Assembly (NCBI GenBank): GCA_025200525.1
Contig: CM045767.1
Coordinates: 8,477,273 to 8,541,272, forward strand
Direction of reading: 5' to 3'
Source: Camellia lanceoleosa
Taxonomy: Eukaryota > Streptophyta > Magnoliopsida > Ericales > Theaceae
Length of the DNA: 64,000 bases
The notes beneath the pieces are model-generated. The model saw nothing but the letters and a program-made list of their open reading frames with translations, did no database searches and was not told where the DNA came from. Shown here piece after piece: positions 44,991 to 57,293 of the stretch. Made by a program: the position numbers and the translations under genes. The first letter of the stretch is position 1. Every line of letters starts with the position of its first letter.

Positions 44991-47517
44991 TAATCATAAA
45001 TGTGAAGTTTGTGTAGAAGCGAAACTAACTAAGGCTCTATTTAAATCGGTTGAAAGGAAAATTGAACATCTAGAATTAATTCATACTGATGTATGTGATT
45101 TAAAATTTATTCAAACTAGAGGAGGCAAAAAGTATTTCATAACATTTATCGATGATTGCACAAGATATTGTTATGTTTATTTACTTAAAAGTAAAGATGA
45201 AGCCTTAGAAATGTTTAAACTCTACAAAACAGAAGTTGAAAATCAACTTGGTAAAACCATTAAAATGGTTAGAAGTGATAGGGGTGGTGAATATGATGCA
45301 CCGTTAAATGAATTTTGTGCAAAACATGGCATTATTCACCAAACTACAGCCCCTTATTCTCCACAGTAAAATGAAATTACTGAAAGGAAGAATAGAACCC
45401 TAAAAGAAATGATGAATGTCATGTTACTAAGTTCAGGTTTACCACAGAACTTGTGGGGGGAAGCAATATTATCTGCTAATTATGTTCTTAATAGAATACC
45501 CCACAAGAAAACCAACAGCACTCCTTATGAATTGTGGAAAGGTCGACCACCTTTCTACAAATACTTAAAAGTGTGGGGGTGTTTGGCAAAAGTAGAAGTT
45601 CATGTTCCTAAAAAGACTAAGATTGGACCAAAAACAGTAGTTTGTGTGTTTATTGGTTATGCTCAGAATAATAGTGCATATCGGTTTCTGACTTATAAAT
45701 CAGAAATACCTGATATAAATGTGAACACTATTATAGAGTCAAGGAATGCTGTGTTTTTTGAACATGTCTTTCCTTACAAGAAAGGACAGAAATTAAGTTC
45801 ACAGAAAAGAATTTATGATTGTACACAAAGTCAGGAGACTAATGACAATCAAGCACAGGAGACTAGTAATGGTCTCGACCAACAGGATTTAATTAATGAT
45901 GAACCAAGAAGAAGTAAGAGAGCGAGAACATCAAAATCCTTTAGTCCAGATTTTCTGACATACTTGTTAGAAAATGAACCTCAAAGCTTTAAGGCAGCAA
46001 TGACAGGTCCTGAAGCACCTTTGTGGAAAGATGCTATTAATAATGAAATTGAATCCATTATGCAAAATCATACTTGAGAATTAATGGATCTTCCACCAGG
46101 TTCTAAACCTCTTGGATATAAATGGATATTCAAGAGAAAAATAAAAGCAGATGGTTCAATTGACAAGTATAAAGCAAGATTTGTAGTTAAAGGTTATAGA
46201 CAAAAAGAAGGTCTGGACTATTTTGACACATATTCCCCTGTGACAAGAATAACATCCATTCACATGCTTATTTCTATAGCATCGTTGTTTAATTTAGAAA
46301 TACATCAAAGGGATGTTAAGATAGCTTTCTTAAACGGTAATCTAAATGAAGAGATCTATATGGAGCAACCCGAAGGGTTTGTAGTATTAGGGCAAGAAAA
46401 GAATGTTTGTCGACTTGTAAAATCCCTTTATGGATTAAAACAAGCACCTAAGCAATGGCATGAAAAATTTGATCATGCAATACTTACTAATGGGTTTAAG
46501 ATAAACGAATATGACAAATGCATCTATGTTAAAAACACTGACCAAGGATATGTCATAGTTTGTCTTTATGTGGATGACATGCTTATCATTGGAAGTAGTC
46601 AAAACATGATCAAATCAACTAAGCAAATGCTTAACAAAAGATTTGATATGAACGATATGGGGGTCGTAGATGTTATATTAGGAATGAAAATTACTAAAAC
46701 ATCTGACAGATATGCATTATCTCAATCTCATTATATTGAGAAAATTCTTGATAAATTTATGAAGGATGATTTGAATTTAGCAAGAACACCTGTCGACATC
46801 AATCTTTATTTATCAAAAAATAAAGGTGATGCAGTGTCTCAGTTAAAATACTCCCAAATCATTGGAAGCCTAATGTACCTAATGAATTGTACTCGTCCTG
46901 ATATAGCTTACGCTATCAGTAAATTGAGTAGGTACACTAGTAACTTCGGAGAAGACCATTAGAAAGCGATCATTCGGGTTCTTAGATATCTAAGATTCAC
47001 TCGTGATCATGGTTTGAACTTTACTCGATATCCAGCAGTACTTGAAGGTTATTGTGATGCCAATTGGATATCGGATACTAAAGATTCAAAATCCACTAGT
47101 GGATATGTCTTTACTCTATGAGGCATTGCTGTTTCTTGGAAGTCCACGAAATAAACTTGCATCGCACGATCCACAATGGAATCCGAGTTCATTGCTTTAG
47201 ACAAAGCAAGTGAAGAAGCAAAATGGCTTCGTCACTTCTTAGAAGACATTACAATGTGGCCAAAATCTGTGCCAGCTATTTGCATTCATTGTGATAGTCA
47301 ATCTGCAATAGGCAGGGCACAGAATCATATGTATAACGGTAAGTCACGACATATTCGTCGTCGACATAATACCGTAAGGCAATTGTTGTCAAATGGAATA
47401 ATCTCAATAGATTATATAAAATCTAAAGAGAATATTGCGGATCCGTTTACAAAAGGTTTGACAAAAGAGCTAGTGTATAGTTCATCGAAGGGAATGGGAT
47501 TAAAGCCTATTACATAA
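44991..47517 (+). pseudogene. Copia integrase, reverse transcriptase and RNase H region
   Basis: This continues the Copia polyprotein after the nested element. The integrase core shows [16 protein letters not shown] and ITERKNR (the D, D and E positions). The reverse transcriptase shows YKARFVVKGYRQKEG, AFLNGNLNEEIYMEQPEGF and the YVDDM catalytic box; RNase H shows CDANWISD and HCDSQSAI. One frame runs throughout but is broken at TAA 45,367, TGA 46,075 (a Trp position), TAG 46,960 (a Trp position), TGA 47,119 and TAA 47,152. It ends at 47,517. Lineage within Copia not assigned. Confidence 0.9.
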
Positions 47518-48130
47518 GAGTCCTTATAATGGTAACCCTACTTATATGACTAGAGATCCCAAGAACTAAGTTCAAAGGGACAACTAAGTTATGTATGGCT
47601 CGCCAAAAATCACCAAGGGATTAAAATTCCTACCCATTCCTATGGTGAGAGTGATATCTGCAACATTTGTTGTAAGCAGGGGTATAAGGATAAGCTTTGC
47701 TTTTAATGATTACTTATATCTTGATTAAGGCATGAAAATCAAGATGAGTATAAAGAGATACTCACAATAAGAATTACCTATATGAGTGTTGAACTGGGGC
47801 CGGTTCTATGAGAATGAAAGAAGCTACATTCTCTAGAAATACTCATGAAAACCAGGTGCGTTCAAGGCCAAAATGAACACAACAGTGAGAACCACGATAT
47901 GTTAGAAGATATTTTGTGTGAAATCTATTGTCTTGGCTTACACAAACGGCTGAACAATTCAAGGCATCGCGTCCATTGGTTAGCCAGTAAGTCCGATAGG
48001 TTATCACTAGGGAAGGTTCAAGGCCGAAAACTACCTATCCTGATGCAAGATATTTTCGACTTATACTCTTTCGATAAATCTGCATATTGTTGCATTTCCA
48101 TTGTCATCAAATTCCATTCATGTGGGGGAT
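47518..48130 (+). other. Copia 3' untranslated region and PPT
   Basis: The noncoding segment after the pol stop ends in TGTGGGGGA (48,121-48,129), the purine-rich tract directly before the 3' LTR. The short open frame inside is not supported. Confidence 0.6.
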
Positions 48131-49404
48131 TGTTAGAAATGGTTATAAAATTCTAGGTAAAACCAGAATTTTTTCCTAAGTTTGGTCTAATTTTTAGGTA
48201 GGCCCCGTGCATCGATTTACATGGGTCAAAGTGGTAACGCGTTCTATGCCGCGTTATGATTCACGTGGTATATTTGGTTGCTTAAAACCATTACCGAGTG
48301 AATGGGAAATTGAAGTCAAAGTATGCTCCATGGAAATGGAGTTTTGGTGGAAATTCCTTAAAGGTTTGAATAAGGCTTGTCCCACATTGATTTGGTGGGA
48401 GGTTTTGAAAGGGTTTATAAGGCATGGGTTTGGTACTTGGGGTGTGCCCCAAGGGGTACCCAAGTGTTTTAGAAAGAGAGGTTATGAACAAAATGGGCTA
48501 GACCCATTGGACCCAAAAATCACCACACATGTGCCGCCGCCGCCGTCCGTCCGGCCGGTCGGGTGGGTTGGGCTTGGATGCGTGGTGTGAGGTTGGGTTG
48601 GGCTTGTTCGGCCCAATACTAATCTTTTTGGCCCAAAAACATTTGAATTTAATTTTATTTTGTATAAAATAAAACCGAAATTAAATTGGTTTGGTTTTTC
48701 TGTACATCCAAACAGGGCCCTTCCCGAAATAAACCAGTTTGGTATTAATGCACACCCAAACAGGGCCCTTTCTGTTTTTGTTATCTATTTGAAATATAAC
48801 CCAACAGATTCAAATCTGTTTGAATTCAAAAACCAACAAGTTTCATACCTGTTCAATTCAAAACCAAGAGCCACCTTTACATCTATAAATAGACCAGCCT
48901 CCCATTTGGATTTCTACTCCAATTTTCGTACTCCATCCTCTACTATAAATCTCTCTGCATTTTGCTGCATTTAATTTCTGAAAGAAAGAGTGTAAACACT
49001 TAGTGTGTTCGTAAGGCAAATAATTTGTAGTGCTGCTATTGTTTGTAGAAGATCATTTCATCCTAGGAGATAGACGTCCAAATTCTGAAAGCACCGTGGA
49101 GAGGACGAATCTGTCTTAAGGATACAGTGTCAAACACTGGACTTGATCAGTTTATAATTCGAACAAATTAAATCAAGTAAGTTATTTAATTTATTTTCAA
49201 TGTTATTATTATTTGTTTAAATCAGATTTGAATTTTGTTTTTGTAACAAAATAAAATCTGTTTTTATTTATTTATTTATTTATTTCTAGTTTGATTTTTG
49301 TAATCAAACAAATTCTCTCATTTTCTTTATTTCTTTAAATTCTAATTGTTGTTTTGTACACAATAGAATTAAAATCTTTTAAATACAGTGAAGATTGTCC
49401 GACA
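48131..49404 (+). repeat. Copia 3' LTR
   Basis: It is 1274 bp, starting TGTTAGAAATGG and ending TTGTCCGACA, and aligns to 32,440-33,642. It retains a ~75-bp segment deleted from the 5' copy. Confidence 0.85.
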
Positions 49405-49452
49405 AAGCATGAGATACCTACCAACACGAAACAAGTGTACCAATGTTTGAAG

Positions 49453-49557
49453 CTTAGCTTGACATTTTGCAGTCTCAAATAATATGGATATCGTAGGCAT
49501 AAGCTTCCTCGACACTTTGCAGTCTCAAAATAATATGGATATCATAGGCATTATGCA
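49453..49557 (+). repeat. ~53-bp tandem duplication
   Basis: TTTTGCAGTCTCAAATAATA and TGGATATCGTAGGCAT appear twice in a row with small differences. It lies just downstream of the Copia insertion. Confidence 0.65.
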
Positions 49558-49849
49558 GGTATGGGCTGTTTTGCCTTCAAATATTTGTAGACCTAATAAC
49601 AGAGAGGACAAAGCAATATGTTACACCATATCAAAAGAAAAATTCTCAAACCAGATATATAAATAGAATTTAGGGAAAATTACAAAAAAAAAAAAAAAAA
49701 GATAAAAATTCTAGGATTTGACACTTATAATAAAATAAATCTGAATTTATAATTTTATTAATTTAAATCCTACTCTTTTAATTTATTTTTAATCTAAATC
49801 ATCCGTCTATTTTTGTTAAGTAAAACCATAAGAAAAAGTGTATTTTAGT

Positions 49850-51430
49850 CGTAAAACTCAAACCTTTGATCTAAGAAACATCTTTATCACATGAGCGACA
49901 TAGAATATATATACACATTTTTAAATTAAAAATAAAATTTATAGATTTAATAGCATACACTACTATATATATATACATATATATCATTCTACCATACAAA
50001 CCTCTCAAAAGAGGTGTACTATATGTAAGTTTATGATATTATGTAGTATTGATTTGATACCACAATAACCAAATTTATTTCAATCATAACTAAAAATATT
50101 ACAATTGATTATAACTAAACACCACTTAAAGCATAATTAAAAATTTATCAGTTATAATATGTCATAATTAATATCACAATGAATCATAACCAAACATCTT
50201 TTGAGATGTAACTAAAAATCTATTCGGTCATAACTAAATTATAACTAACATTACAATGAATTATAACTAACACCACAATATATCATAATCAAAGATAACA
50301 AAAATTATAATTGAATCATATGGTACACACTTTTTTTGAGCAATGGCGGAGGGAGTAAGGGACGAGGGGGGTCATGTGCCCCCCCCGGATTATGGGACTT
50401 TTCTTTCTTTCTTTTTTTTTTTTGTTTTTGCAAATATAAAGAAAATATTTTAAATAAAAAAAATTACAAAAATATTATTAGAGTGAAATGTCAATGACAT
50501 TTTAAAAATTATGAGAACAATAATGGTTATTTTATTGAAAATGAAAAGATTACTATAAACCATATTATCTATGAAAATTTTGAATGTAACGGTGATGTCA
50601 TTATTATTGACATGAAAGTATAAGTAATCTTACTATAAAGATATAAAATTTATTGGATTGTTACCTATTTGACATGTGAGATTCACTCTCTATGTATTTA
50701 TTTACTATTAGTTGGTGATATCACATACTATTGATGATGTGATATTACCATTACATTGAATTTTTAATCAAATTTTATATAAAATAATAAGTCATCATTA
50801 TATAATTTATTTTAAGACTTACATCCGTATTTTCTAATATTGTCCATGATACAGTAGTGTTATAAATAACATTATTTTTTTGATGTTTCTCGAAATCACT
50901 CGTAAAACTTGTGTGAAATATTTTTATAAAATTTTTTGATATTGTAAGTAATAAATGCCCCCTCTAATTTAATTTTCTAACTCCGCCACTGTTTTTGAGG
51001 TGTCTACTATGAAATTTCCCCCCATTTTTACAACAAATGTTTCAATATAAAAGGCATGGATGACCAGCAATTTAAAAAATGTTTTAATCTAATCTTAGTG
51101 TTGTTCATTTTTGTTTGTGATTGTAAATGATTGTATAAAGTGGGAAGAGTTCAAATCCTCTCCTCCATGCCAGAGGTTCAAATCCTCTCCTTCATGCAGG
51201 TTGATTTTTTGGCTTTTTGACCTTTTGGCTATTTTAGCCTGGGGTTAAAAAACATCGTTTGTGATAGGCTTTTTTACTCTTGTGAGAGAAAAAAATAAAA
51301 TGATTAGGGTTTGGATGTGATATTTTGTCTTATTAGATTAAAAAACCTATTTTATCTTTTTGTAGCTAAAATAGCCCCAACCCAACCCAAACATTCATGC
51401 CAAACATAGCCTAAATTATACTTCTTAAAT
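49850..51430 (+). repeat. Segmental duplication, copy 1
   Basis: The block from CTTTGATCTAAGAAACATC through CATTCTACCATACAAACC, a run of ATCATAACTAA-type words, ATTTTTACAACAAATG and GGCTATTTTAGCC recurs. Its left part is at 52,860-53,059 and the rest at 61,561-62,270. The second copy is split by the Tat element. Copy 1 contains a hAT-type insertion absent from copy 2. No coding sequence. Confidence 0.8.
50341..50991. mobile_element. hAT-type non-autonomous element (651 bp)
   Basis: It starts CAATGGCGGAGGGAG and ends CTAACTCCGCCACTG, matching inverted ends. TTTTTGAG lies on both sides (50,333-50,340 and 50,992-50,999), the 8-bp duplication typical of hAT transposases. The duplicated locus at about 61,870-61,890 has a single TTTTTGAG and no element, an empty site. 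No transposase is encoded. Confidence 0.85.
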
Positions 51431-51653
51431 CATTTTAATATATTGATACTTTTATTTTAACCAAATATATATATATATATATATATATTAGTAATTTATG
51501 CATGATTGTGTTATGTAATTATTATTATTATTTTTTTGGTATCTAAATCTGGTTCACTGTCTACCTCTTCTCATATCTACCATTAATTCAGATCCTCTAA
51601 AGTAAACTTATGCAGTGTTCAAAAGGAGACTACATCGAAATTAAAAATTTAAG

Positions 51654-51811
51654 AGTAATTCTAGAGACTCCAAAAGTTTTATCAAAATTTTTACCAAATA
51701 TCTCACATGGGTGTGGGGCCTACACCATGTAGGTCTCATGTGAGTCTCATACCTATGTAAGACATTTAATAAAAGTTTTGGTAGAACTTTTAGTATCTCT
51801 AGTATTTTTGA
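51654..51811. mobile_element. Short foldback MITE
   Basis: AATTCTAGAGACTCCAAAAG on the left is inverted at CTTTTAGTATCTCTAGTATT on the right. The centre holds CCTACACCATGTAGG. ~158 bp, noncoding. Confidence 0.6.
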
Positions 51812-51917
51812 AAATTTAATCCATCTACTAGTCAACTTACATGGATGTTGTTGGGGCAACAACATATGGGTCTACTTCTCATTTTTTGATAAATGTTTTT
51901 GAAAGCAATGTTATTTA

Positions 51918-52377
51918 GGGTAAATTTCACTTTAACCCCCAATGGTTTGGATCAAGTGCGGTTTACCCCCTAACATTTGGAAATGCCCACTTAACCCCCA
52001 CGTGGTTTGTGGATTGAAGTGTACCGTTAGGCCCATTAACAATTTAATGAAAAATACTAAAATACTCATGTATATAAGTAACTAAAGTGTGTGAACTATG
52101 GATATTTTCGTGATTTGTTTAGAAGGCAATGTGTACTTTAACCCCCGTGCTTTATTACATGTGTGATTTACCCCTTCGAATTTAGAAATGATCATATAAT
52201 TCCCTTATATTCTGTCATGTATTTCACACTTACTATTAAGTTTGATGGAATGCTTAACGATATACTTTAGTTTACAAACCATGTGAGATTATATGGTCAT
52301 TTCTAAACGTTAAGAGAGTAATGGTCAAAACCATAAATATATATAATAATAAAAAAAAAAAGAGTGAAATTTGCCCC
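51918..52377. mobile_element. MITE with GGGTAAATTTCACTTT ends, between direct repeats
   Basis: The left GGGTAAATTTCACTTTAACC pairs with AGAGTGAAATTTGCCCC on the right. A ~70-bp host sequence with CTTACATGGATG and CAACAACA-ATGGGTCTAC lies on both sides (51,828-51,900 and 52,508-52,580), longer than a target duplication, so a local duplication is also involved. Confidence 0.55.
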
Positions 52378-52859
52378 TTTTTTAATTTTTATGAATACTT
52401 CTAGACTATAACATGGTTCTAAATGAGACCACATCGATATCAAAAATTTAATCCATCTATATGTTTTTGAGTGCGGCTATTCAAACTAAGACTGTTATGT
52501 CGAAATTACTAGTTGACTTACATGGATGCTATTGTTGCAACAACACATGGGTCTACTTCTCATTTTTTTATAAATGTTTCGATTGTGGTATCTTTGACAA
52601 AAAATGAGGGTTTTGTGTTTGGAAAATGTTTGGAAGCTTTAGAGAAAGAGCTCTAGAGAGACCTTTAATGGTGGACTCCACCATGTGATGTGATGTTTTG
52701 GCCTATATTTTTGTTTTTGTTTTTGTTTTTTTTTTCAATGCCACATGTATAAAGCTCCATTTAGAGCTCTATATCTAGAGCTCTCAATCATTGTCGTTTG
52801 TGTTTTATCACACTAATCCATTGTGGTATCTTTAGTTATAATGGTGTCTACCTCATATT

Positions 52860-53059
52860 TAAAACACAAAATCATATATAGTGAGGTGAATGGGGTTGAA
52901 CCTAAGACATTTGATCAAAGAAACACATAGAATATATATATATATTTTAAATTGAAATTAAAATTTATATTTTACAGATTTAATAACACTTATATTTTAC
53001 AGATTTAATAACACACTCATCGAGTGGGCACACATGCACTAGCATATATATATATATAT
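52860..53059 (+). repeat. Segmental duplication, copy 2, left part
   Basis: CATTTGATCAAAGAAACAC, ACATAGAATATATATATAT and AGATTTAATAACAC correspond to 49,870-49,985 in copy 1. The sequence ends in a TA run where the Tat element inserted. Confidence 0.65.
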
Positions 53060-53071
53060 TGAGAGGGGAAA
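53060..53071 (+). repeat. 12-bp remnant of the 5' LTR
   Basis: TGAGAGGGGAAA equals the first 12 bases of the 3' LTR at 60,646. The next bases are already pol codons ([14 protein letters not shown]). Confidence 0.8.
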
Positions 53072-56000
53072 AAGTGAAGAATTTGTTGGAAGTTGGGGCC
53101 ATAGAGAAAGTGCAATACCCTCGGTGGATATCCAACACGGTGGTTGTTCCGAAGAAGAACGGCAAGTGGCGAGTCTGCGTTGACTACAAGACTGTCAACC
53201 GAGCTTGTCCCAAGGATAGCTTTCCCCTCCCTCGAATTGACCAGCTGGTGGACTTAACCGCTGGCCATCAGAGGTTTAGCTTCCTGGACGCATATCGCGG
53301 CTACCACCAGATAGCCATGTATAAACCGGATAGAGAGATCACGTCATTCACAACCCCCAGAGGCTTATATTGCTACAAAGTCATGCCGTTCGGACTAAAG
53401 AACGCCGGGGCGACCTTTCAGCGGATGGTAACAAAAATGTTCGCTCCTCTCTTGGGTCGAACAATGGAGGCCTATATCGACGACATAATGGTAAAGAGTA
53501 AGGAGAAGTCTCGACACCTCACCGACCTAGCAGAAATGTTCGTCATACTTAAGCACCACAAACTTCGTCTGAATGCCTCCAAGTACGCCTTCGGAGTTGG
53601 CATCGGAAAGTTTCTGGGATTTTTGGTCACAAACCGAGGAATCGAAGCCGACCCATCCCAAATCAAGGCGATACAGGAACTGGAGCGTCGAAACTCCACA
53701 AAGGACGTGCAACATCTTGCCGGGATGGCAACCGCGCTGAACAGATTTATAAGCCGGTCTTTGGATCGTTGCAGGCCCTTCTTCAAGACTTTAAAGGCTA
53801 AGTTCTTCTGGGACGATGAGTGTGACCACGCGCTGGCGGAGTTAAAAGCGTACCTCTCCTCGCCCCCTGTTTTGGTCACACCTCAGCCGGGCGAAGAGTT
53901 GTATCTCTACTTGGCGGTCTCTCAACATGCGGTGAGTGCCGTCCTGGTTCGTGCTGAAGGCGTCCAGTACTTGCCTATCTTCTATGTAAGAAAGACTTTG
54001 CTCCCAGCCGAGACGAGATATCTCCCTTTGGAAAAATTGGCACTGGCCCTGATGATGGCGTCAAGGAAGCTGGCACATTATTTTCATGCCCATACAATAA
54101 TTGTGCTGACCGAGTTTCCACTTAAGGTGCTCTTTGAAAAGGCAGACTTCACTGGGAGGATTCTGAAATGGGCTGTGGAGTTGGGACAGTACGACATCAA
54201 GTTTCGCCCGCGCACCGCCATCAAAGCCCAAGCCCTTGCAGACTTTGTGGCGGAGTTCGCCCTTGGAACGTATCCAGTTTGCCCGGTCGATTTGGCTTGC
54301 GCGGACTTAGCACAACCCTTGGCTCAAGCAATAGAAGCAAGTGTTGGAGCACAAGAGAAGGAAGGGTAAGGAGTGGCCAAACTAGCAAAGGCGAGTGACT
54401 TGTTGGAAGGCGGAGTTAACCATGAAAAAGAAAGAGGCCACAATGAGCCTAACAGAGACTTGGAATTAAGAGGCTCACATAACCCCTCTGATTGCTGGAA
54501 GTTGTTCATTGGAGAGATGTGGAAACTCTTCGTCGATGGGGCATCCAACAGGCATGGGGCCGGACTGGGTATCGTACTGACTTCACTGGACGGGATGATC
54601 ATTGAACAAGCAATTACGCTCGGCTTCCCAGCATCCAACAACGAGGCGGAATATGAAGCCCTCCTAGCCGGGCTAAGAAGCGCACTGAGAATGAATGCGT
54701 TGGCCCTGATGGTGTTCAGTGATTCCAAGCTGGTGGTCAATCAGGTCTCAGGGAAGTATGAGGCCAGGAATGAAAGAATGGCCAAGTATCAGGCGCTGGT
54801 GCGTGCAGAGATCAAGAAGTTTGACGCCATAAGAGTAGAGCAGATCAACCGCGAAGGAAACAACACGGCTGATGAGTTGGCCGGGCTCGCATCTACTCAG
54901 ACAGTTTTTCCCAACCCCTTGATGATAGAATTTTTATCGCGGCCAAGTATAGAAGAACTAGAAGTGGCCGAGGTACTTTGCACCGACTTAGGCCCTTCTT
55001 GGATGGATCCCATCATCGCCTTCCTAAAAGATAGAATTCTACCGAAAGAAAAGAAGGCGGCGCACAAGATCTGGGCAAAGTCAGAGCGGTTTTGGCTCTC
55101 CCCATCCGGAGCCTTGTACAAGAAGTCTTTTACCGGGCCGTATCTAAAGTGTGTCCACCCTGCCAAGGTAGAAGCCTTTCTATATGAGATCCATGAAGGC
55201 ATCTGCGGCAGCCATACTGGGAGCAGATCTTTGGCTTACCGAGCAATCTCACAAGGTTACTGGTGGCCGTGCATGCAGGCGGACGCACAGAAATACGTTC
55301 GCCAGTGTGAAAAGTGTCAGAAATTCGCTCACCAGATCCACCAGCCAGCTAGAGATTTGCTCCCTCTTTCAAGTCCTTGGCCGTTCGCGCTTTGGGGGTT
55401 GGATATTGTTGGACCACTCCCAACAGCACTGGGCAATCGTAAGTTCTTCATCGCTGCCACCGACTACTTCACCAAGTGGGTCGAAGCCGAGCCACTGGCG
55501 ACCATAAAGGAAAATGATGTGAAGAAGTTTGTTTGGCAAAACTTCATCACTCACTTCGATGTACCCAGGGCCCTCATCTCGGATAATGGCACTCAATTCG
55601 ATGGGAAACTCTTTCGCGGGTTTTGCAAAGAGTTAAAAATTAAGTTCTACAATTCAACGCCAGCCTACCCTCAGTCAAATGGTCAAGTAGAGGCCTCAAA
55701 CAAGACCATCCTAGACGGGGTGAGGAAGTGGCTTGAGAAAGCCAAGGGGAAATGGGCTGAAGAACTCCCAAATGTACTCTGGGCATACCGCACTACGCCA
55801 AGACGATCGACCGGAGAGACTCCATTTGCCCTGGCCTATGGCATGGAGGCCGTCATCCCACTAGAGATTGGCATACCAACCATCCAGTCTGAGAATTTCC
55901 AGCCAGATCTGAACAATGAAGCAGTGGCACTGGAGCTAGACCTAGCCGAGGAAAGAAGGGAGCGGGCTTTGATCCACATAGCAGCTTATTAGCAAGAACT

Positions 56001-56217
56001 CTCCAAAAAATACAACAAGGCAGTGCACCCCAGACTGTTCAAGATCGGGGACTGGGTCTTGCGCAAGGTGCTGGGTAACACGGTGGTCCCTGGAGAGGGA
56101 AAGCTCGGTGCGAACTAGGAAGGACTGTATAAGGTGGTAGCCTTGCCGGGCAGAGCATACCATCTGGAAGATTTGGATGGCAAGGTCGCCCCTGCATCGG
56201 AACGCAGCCCACCTTAA
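53071..56217 (+). pseudogene. Tat-clade pol: reverse transcriptase, dual RNase H, integrase
   Basis: One frame encodes the RT palm ([64 protein letters not shown]) and the Gypsy RNase H ([26 protein letters not shown]). A second, archaeal-type RNase H follows ([52 protein letters not shown]). The integrase has a zinc region [10 protein letters not shown] with CEKCQKF and a core with [17 protein letters not shown] and SNGQVEAS, then GDWVLRKVLG. Stops occur at TAA 54,367, TAG 55,990 and TAG 56,116 (Gln- and Trp-type positions for the last two). The natural end is TAA 56,215. The doubled RNase H is a Tat hallmark. The 5' end is truncated within RT, so it is inactive. Confidence 0.92.
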
Positions 56218-56509
56218 GATCTTTTACTTTTAGGATGTAATTTGCCTTTGTTGCTTAGCTAGAACTGTAAGCCTTGAGGCATTTGATGTAAGAAATAGCA
56301 CATTTTCTTGTAATGAAAAATAGCCCTTCTCTTCGTTTTGTGTTACACCTTTCTGTATAATGACACTGTAAGGGTACTGGGCCATTATGGATGCCAGGGG
56401 CAAAGAAACCGATCTGAATGGAACCGGACTAACTTTCTCTGGCTGGCATGAGGCAGACCGCGCAAACCATTGGAAAGATTGGCTTGCGAAGTAATTGGTG
56501 TATCGTCTA

Positions 56510-57040
56510 ATTAGCTTAGGGGCCGAGCTGAATCTTGCTTGCCCAACTGGGTGTTGGCGTCATAGCTAACTTGAATGAAATATTGGTGTTTTACCCAGTG
56601 TTAAGGCCGAGATGACTTTGATCGGCCGAACGATATGTTGGTGAATTGCCCAACTAATAATAGCCGAGCTGACTTTGCTCGAAGATGGAAATATTGGCGT
56701 TCTGTCCAATCCACGGGCCGAGCTAGTTTTGCTCGGACAAATCGAAACGTTGGTGAATTGCCCAACTTACAAGATCCAAGCTGGTTTTTGCTTGGACGAA
56801 GGCAATGTTGGCATCCTATCCAACGCCAAGCCGAGTTGATTTTGCTCGGCCACATTGGTATATTGGTGATTCCAATATATGCCAAACTGATTTTGCTCGG
56901 CTGAAATGAAATGTTGGTGATTTCCCCCGACTTCCTATTGGGACCGAGCTAATTTTGCCCTGCCCAAAAACGAGACTTAGAGCGTTGTCAAAGCTAGAAT
57001 GGCGGAGCTAATTGTTGCTCAGACCGAGCTGATTATGCTC
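56510..57040 (+). repeat. ~55-bp hairpin repeats between pol and the antisense gene
   Basis: About nine degenerate units contain GCCGAGCTGATTTTGCTCGGC or a variant, each a 7-bp stem around a T-rich loop, alternating with TTGGTGAATTGCCCAAC. The array sits between the convergent ends of pol (56,217) and the antisense gene (57,294). Confidence 0.75.
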
Positions 57041-57293
57041 GGCTTAGGAAAAGGCGTGAGTTTAAGTGGAAGCAATTCTAATTTCAGCTCGGCTTGGTGT
57101 GCGGCGAAGCCGACCTACCAGTTTGAATCAAGAAATTTATGCACATGCCAACCAAACAGAAATGGAAGTTAAACGAGCAAAAAGTTGAAAATTTTCATTG
57201 ATAATGGAAATTTCAGTACAAGATGGGGGACATGGCCCCGTTACCTCCAAAAACCAAGAAACAAAGAAAACAAAAACAAAACAAGGAAGGTCT

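Larger units (their letters stand above)
32440..49404 (+). mobile_element. Ty1/Copia LTR retrotransposon, split by a nested Gypsy element
   Basis: The element runs from TGTTAGAAATGG at 32,440 to CCGACA at 49,404 and has two LTRs. The order gag, protease, integrase, reverse transcriptase, RNase H is that of Copia. Host flanks are AAACA (32,435-32,439) and AAGCA (49,405-49,409), a target duplication with one mismatch. Without the nested 9.5-kb insertion the Copia element is ~7.5 kb. At least eight in-frame stops make it inactive. In the first ~237 bp the LTRs differ at six sites, so it is older than its insert. Confidence 0.9.

Noticed and set aside
47845..48156. 103-codon frame after Copia pol
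   Set aside because: Lies in the 3' untranslated region before the PPT; no homology recognised.
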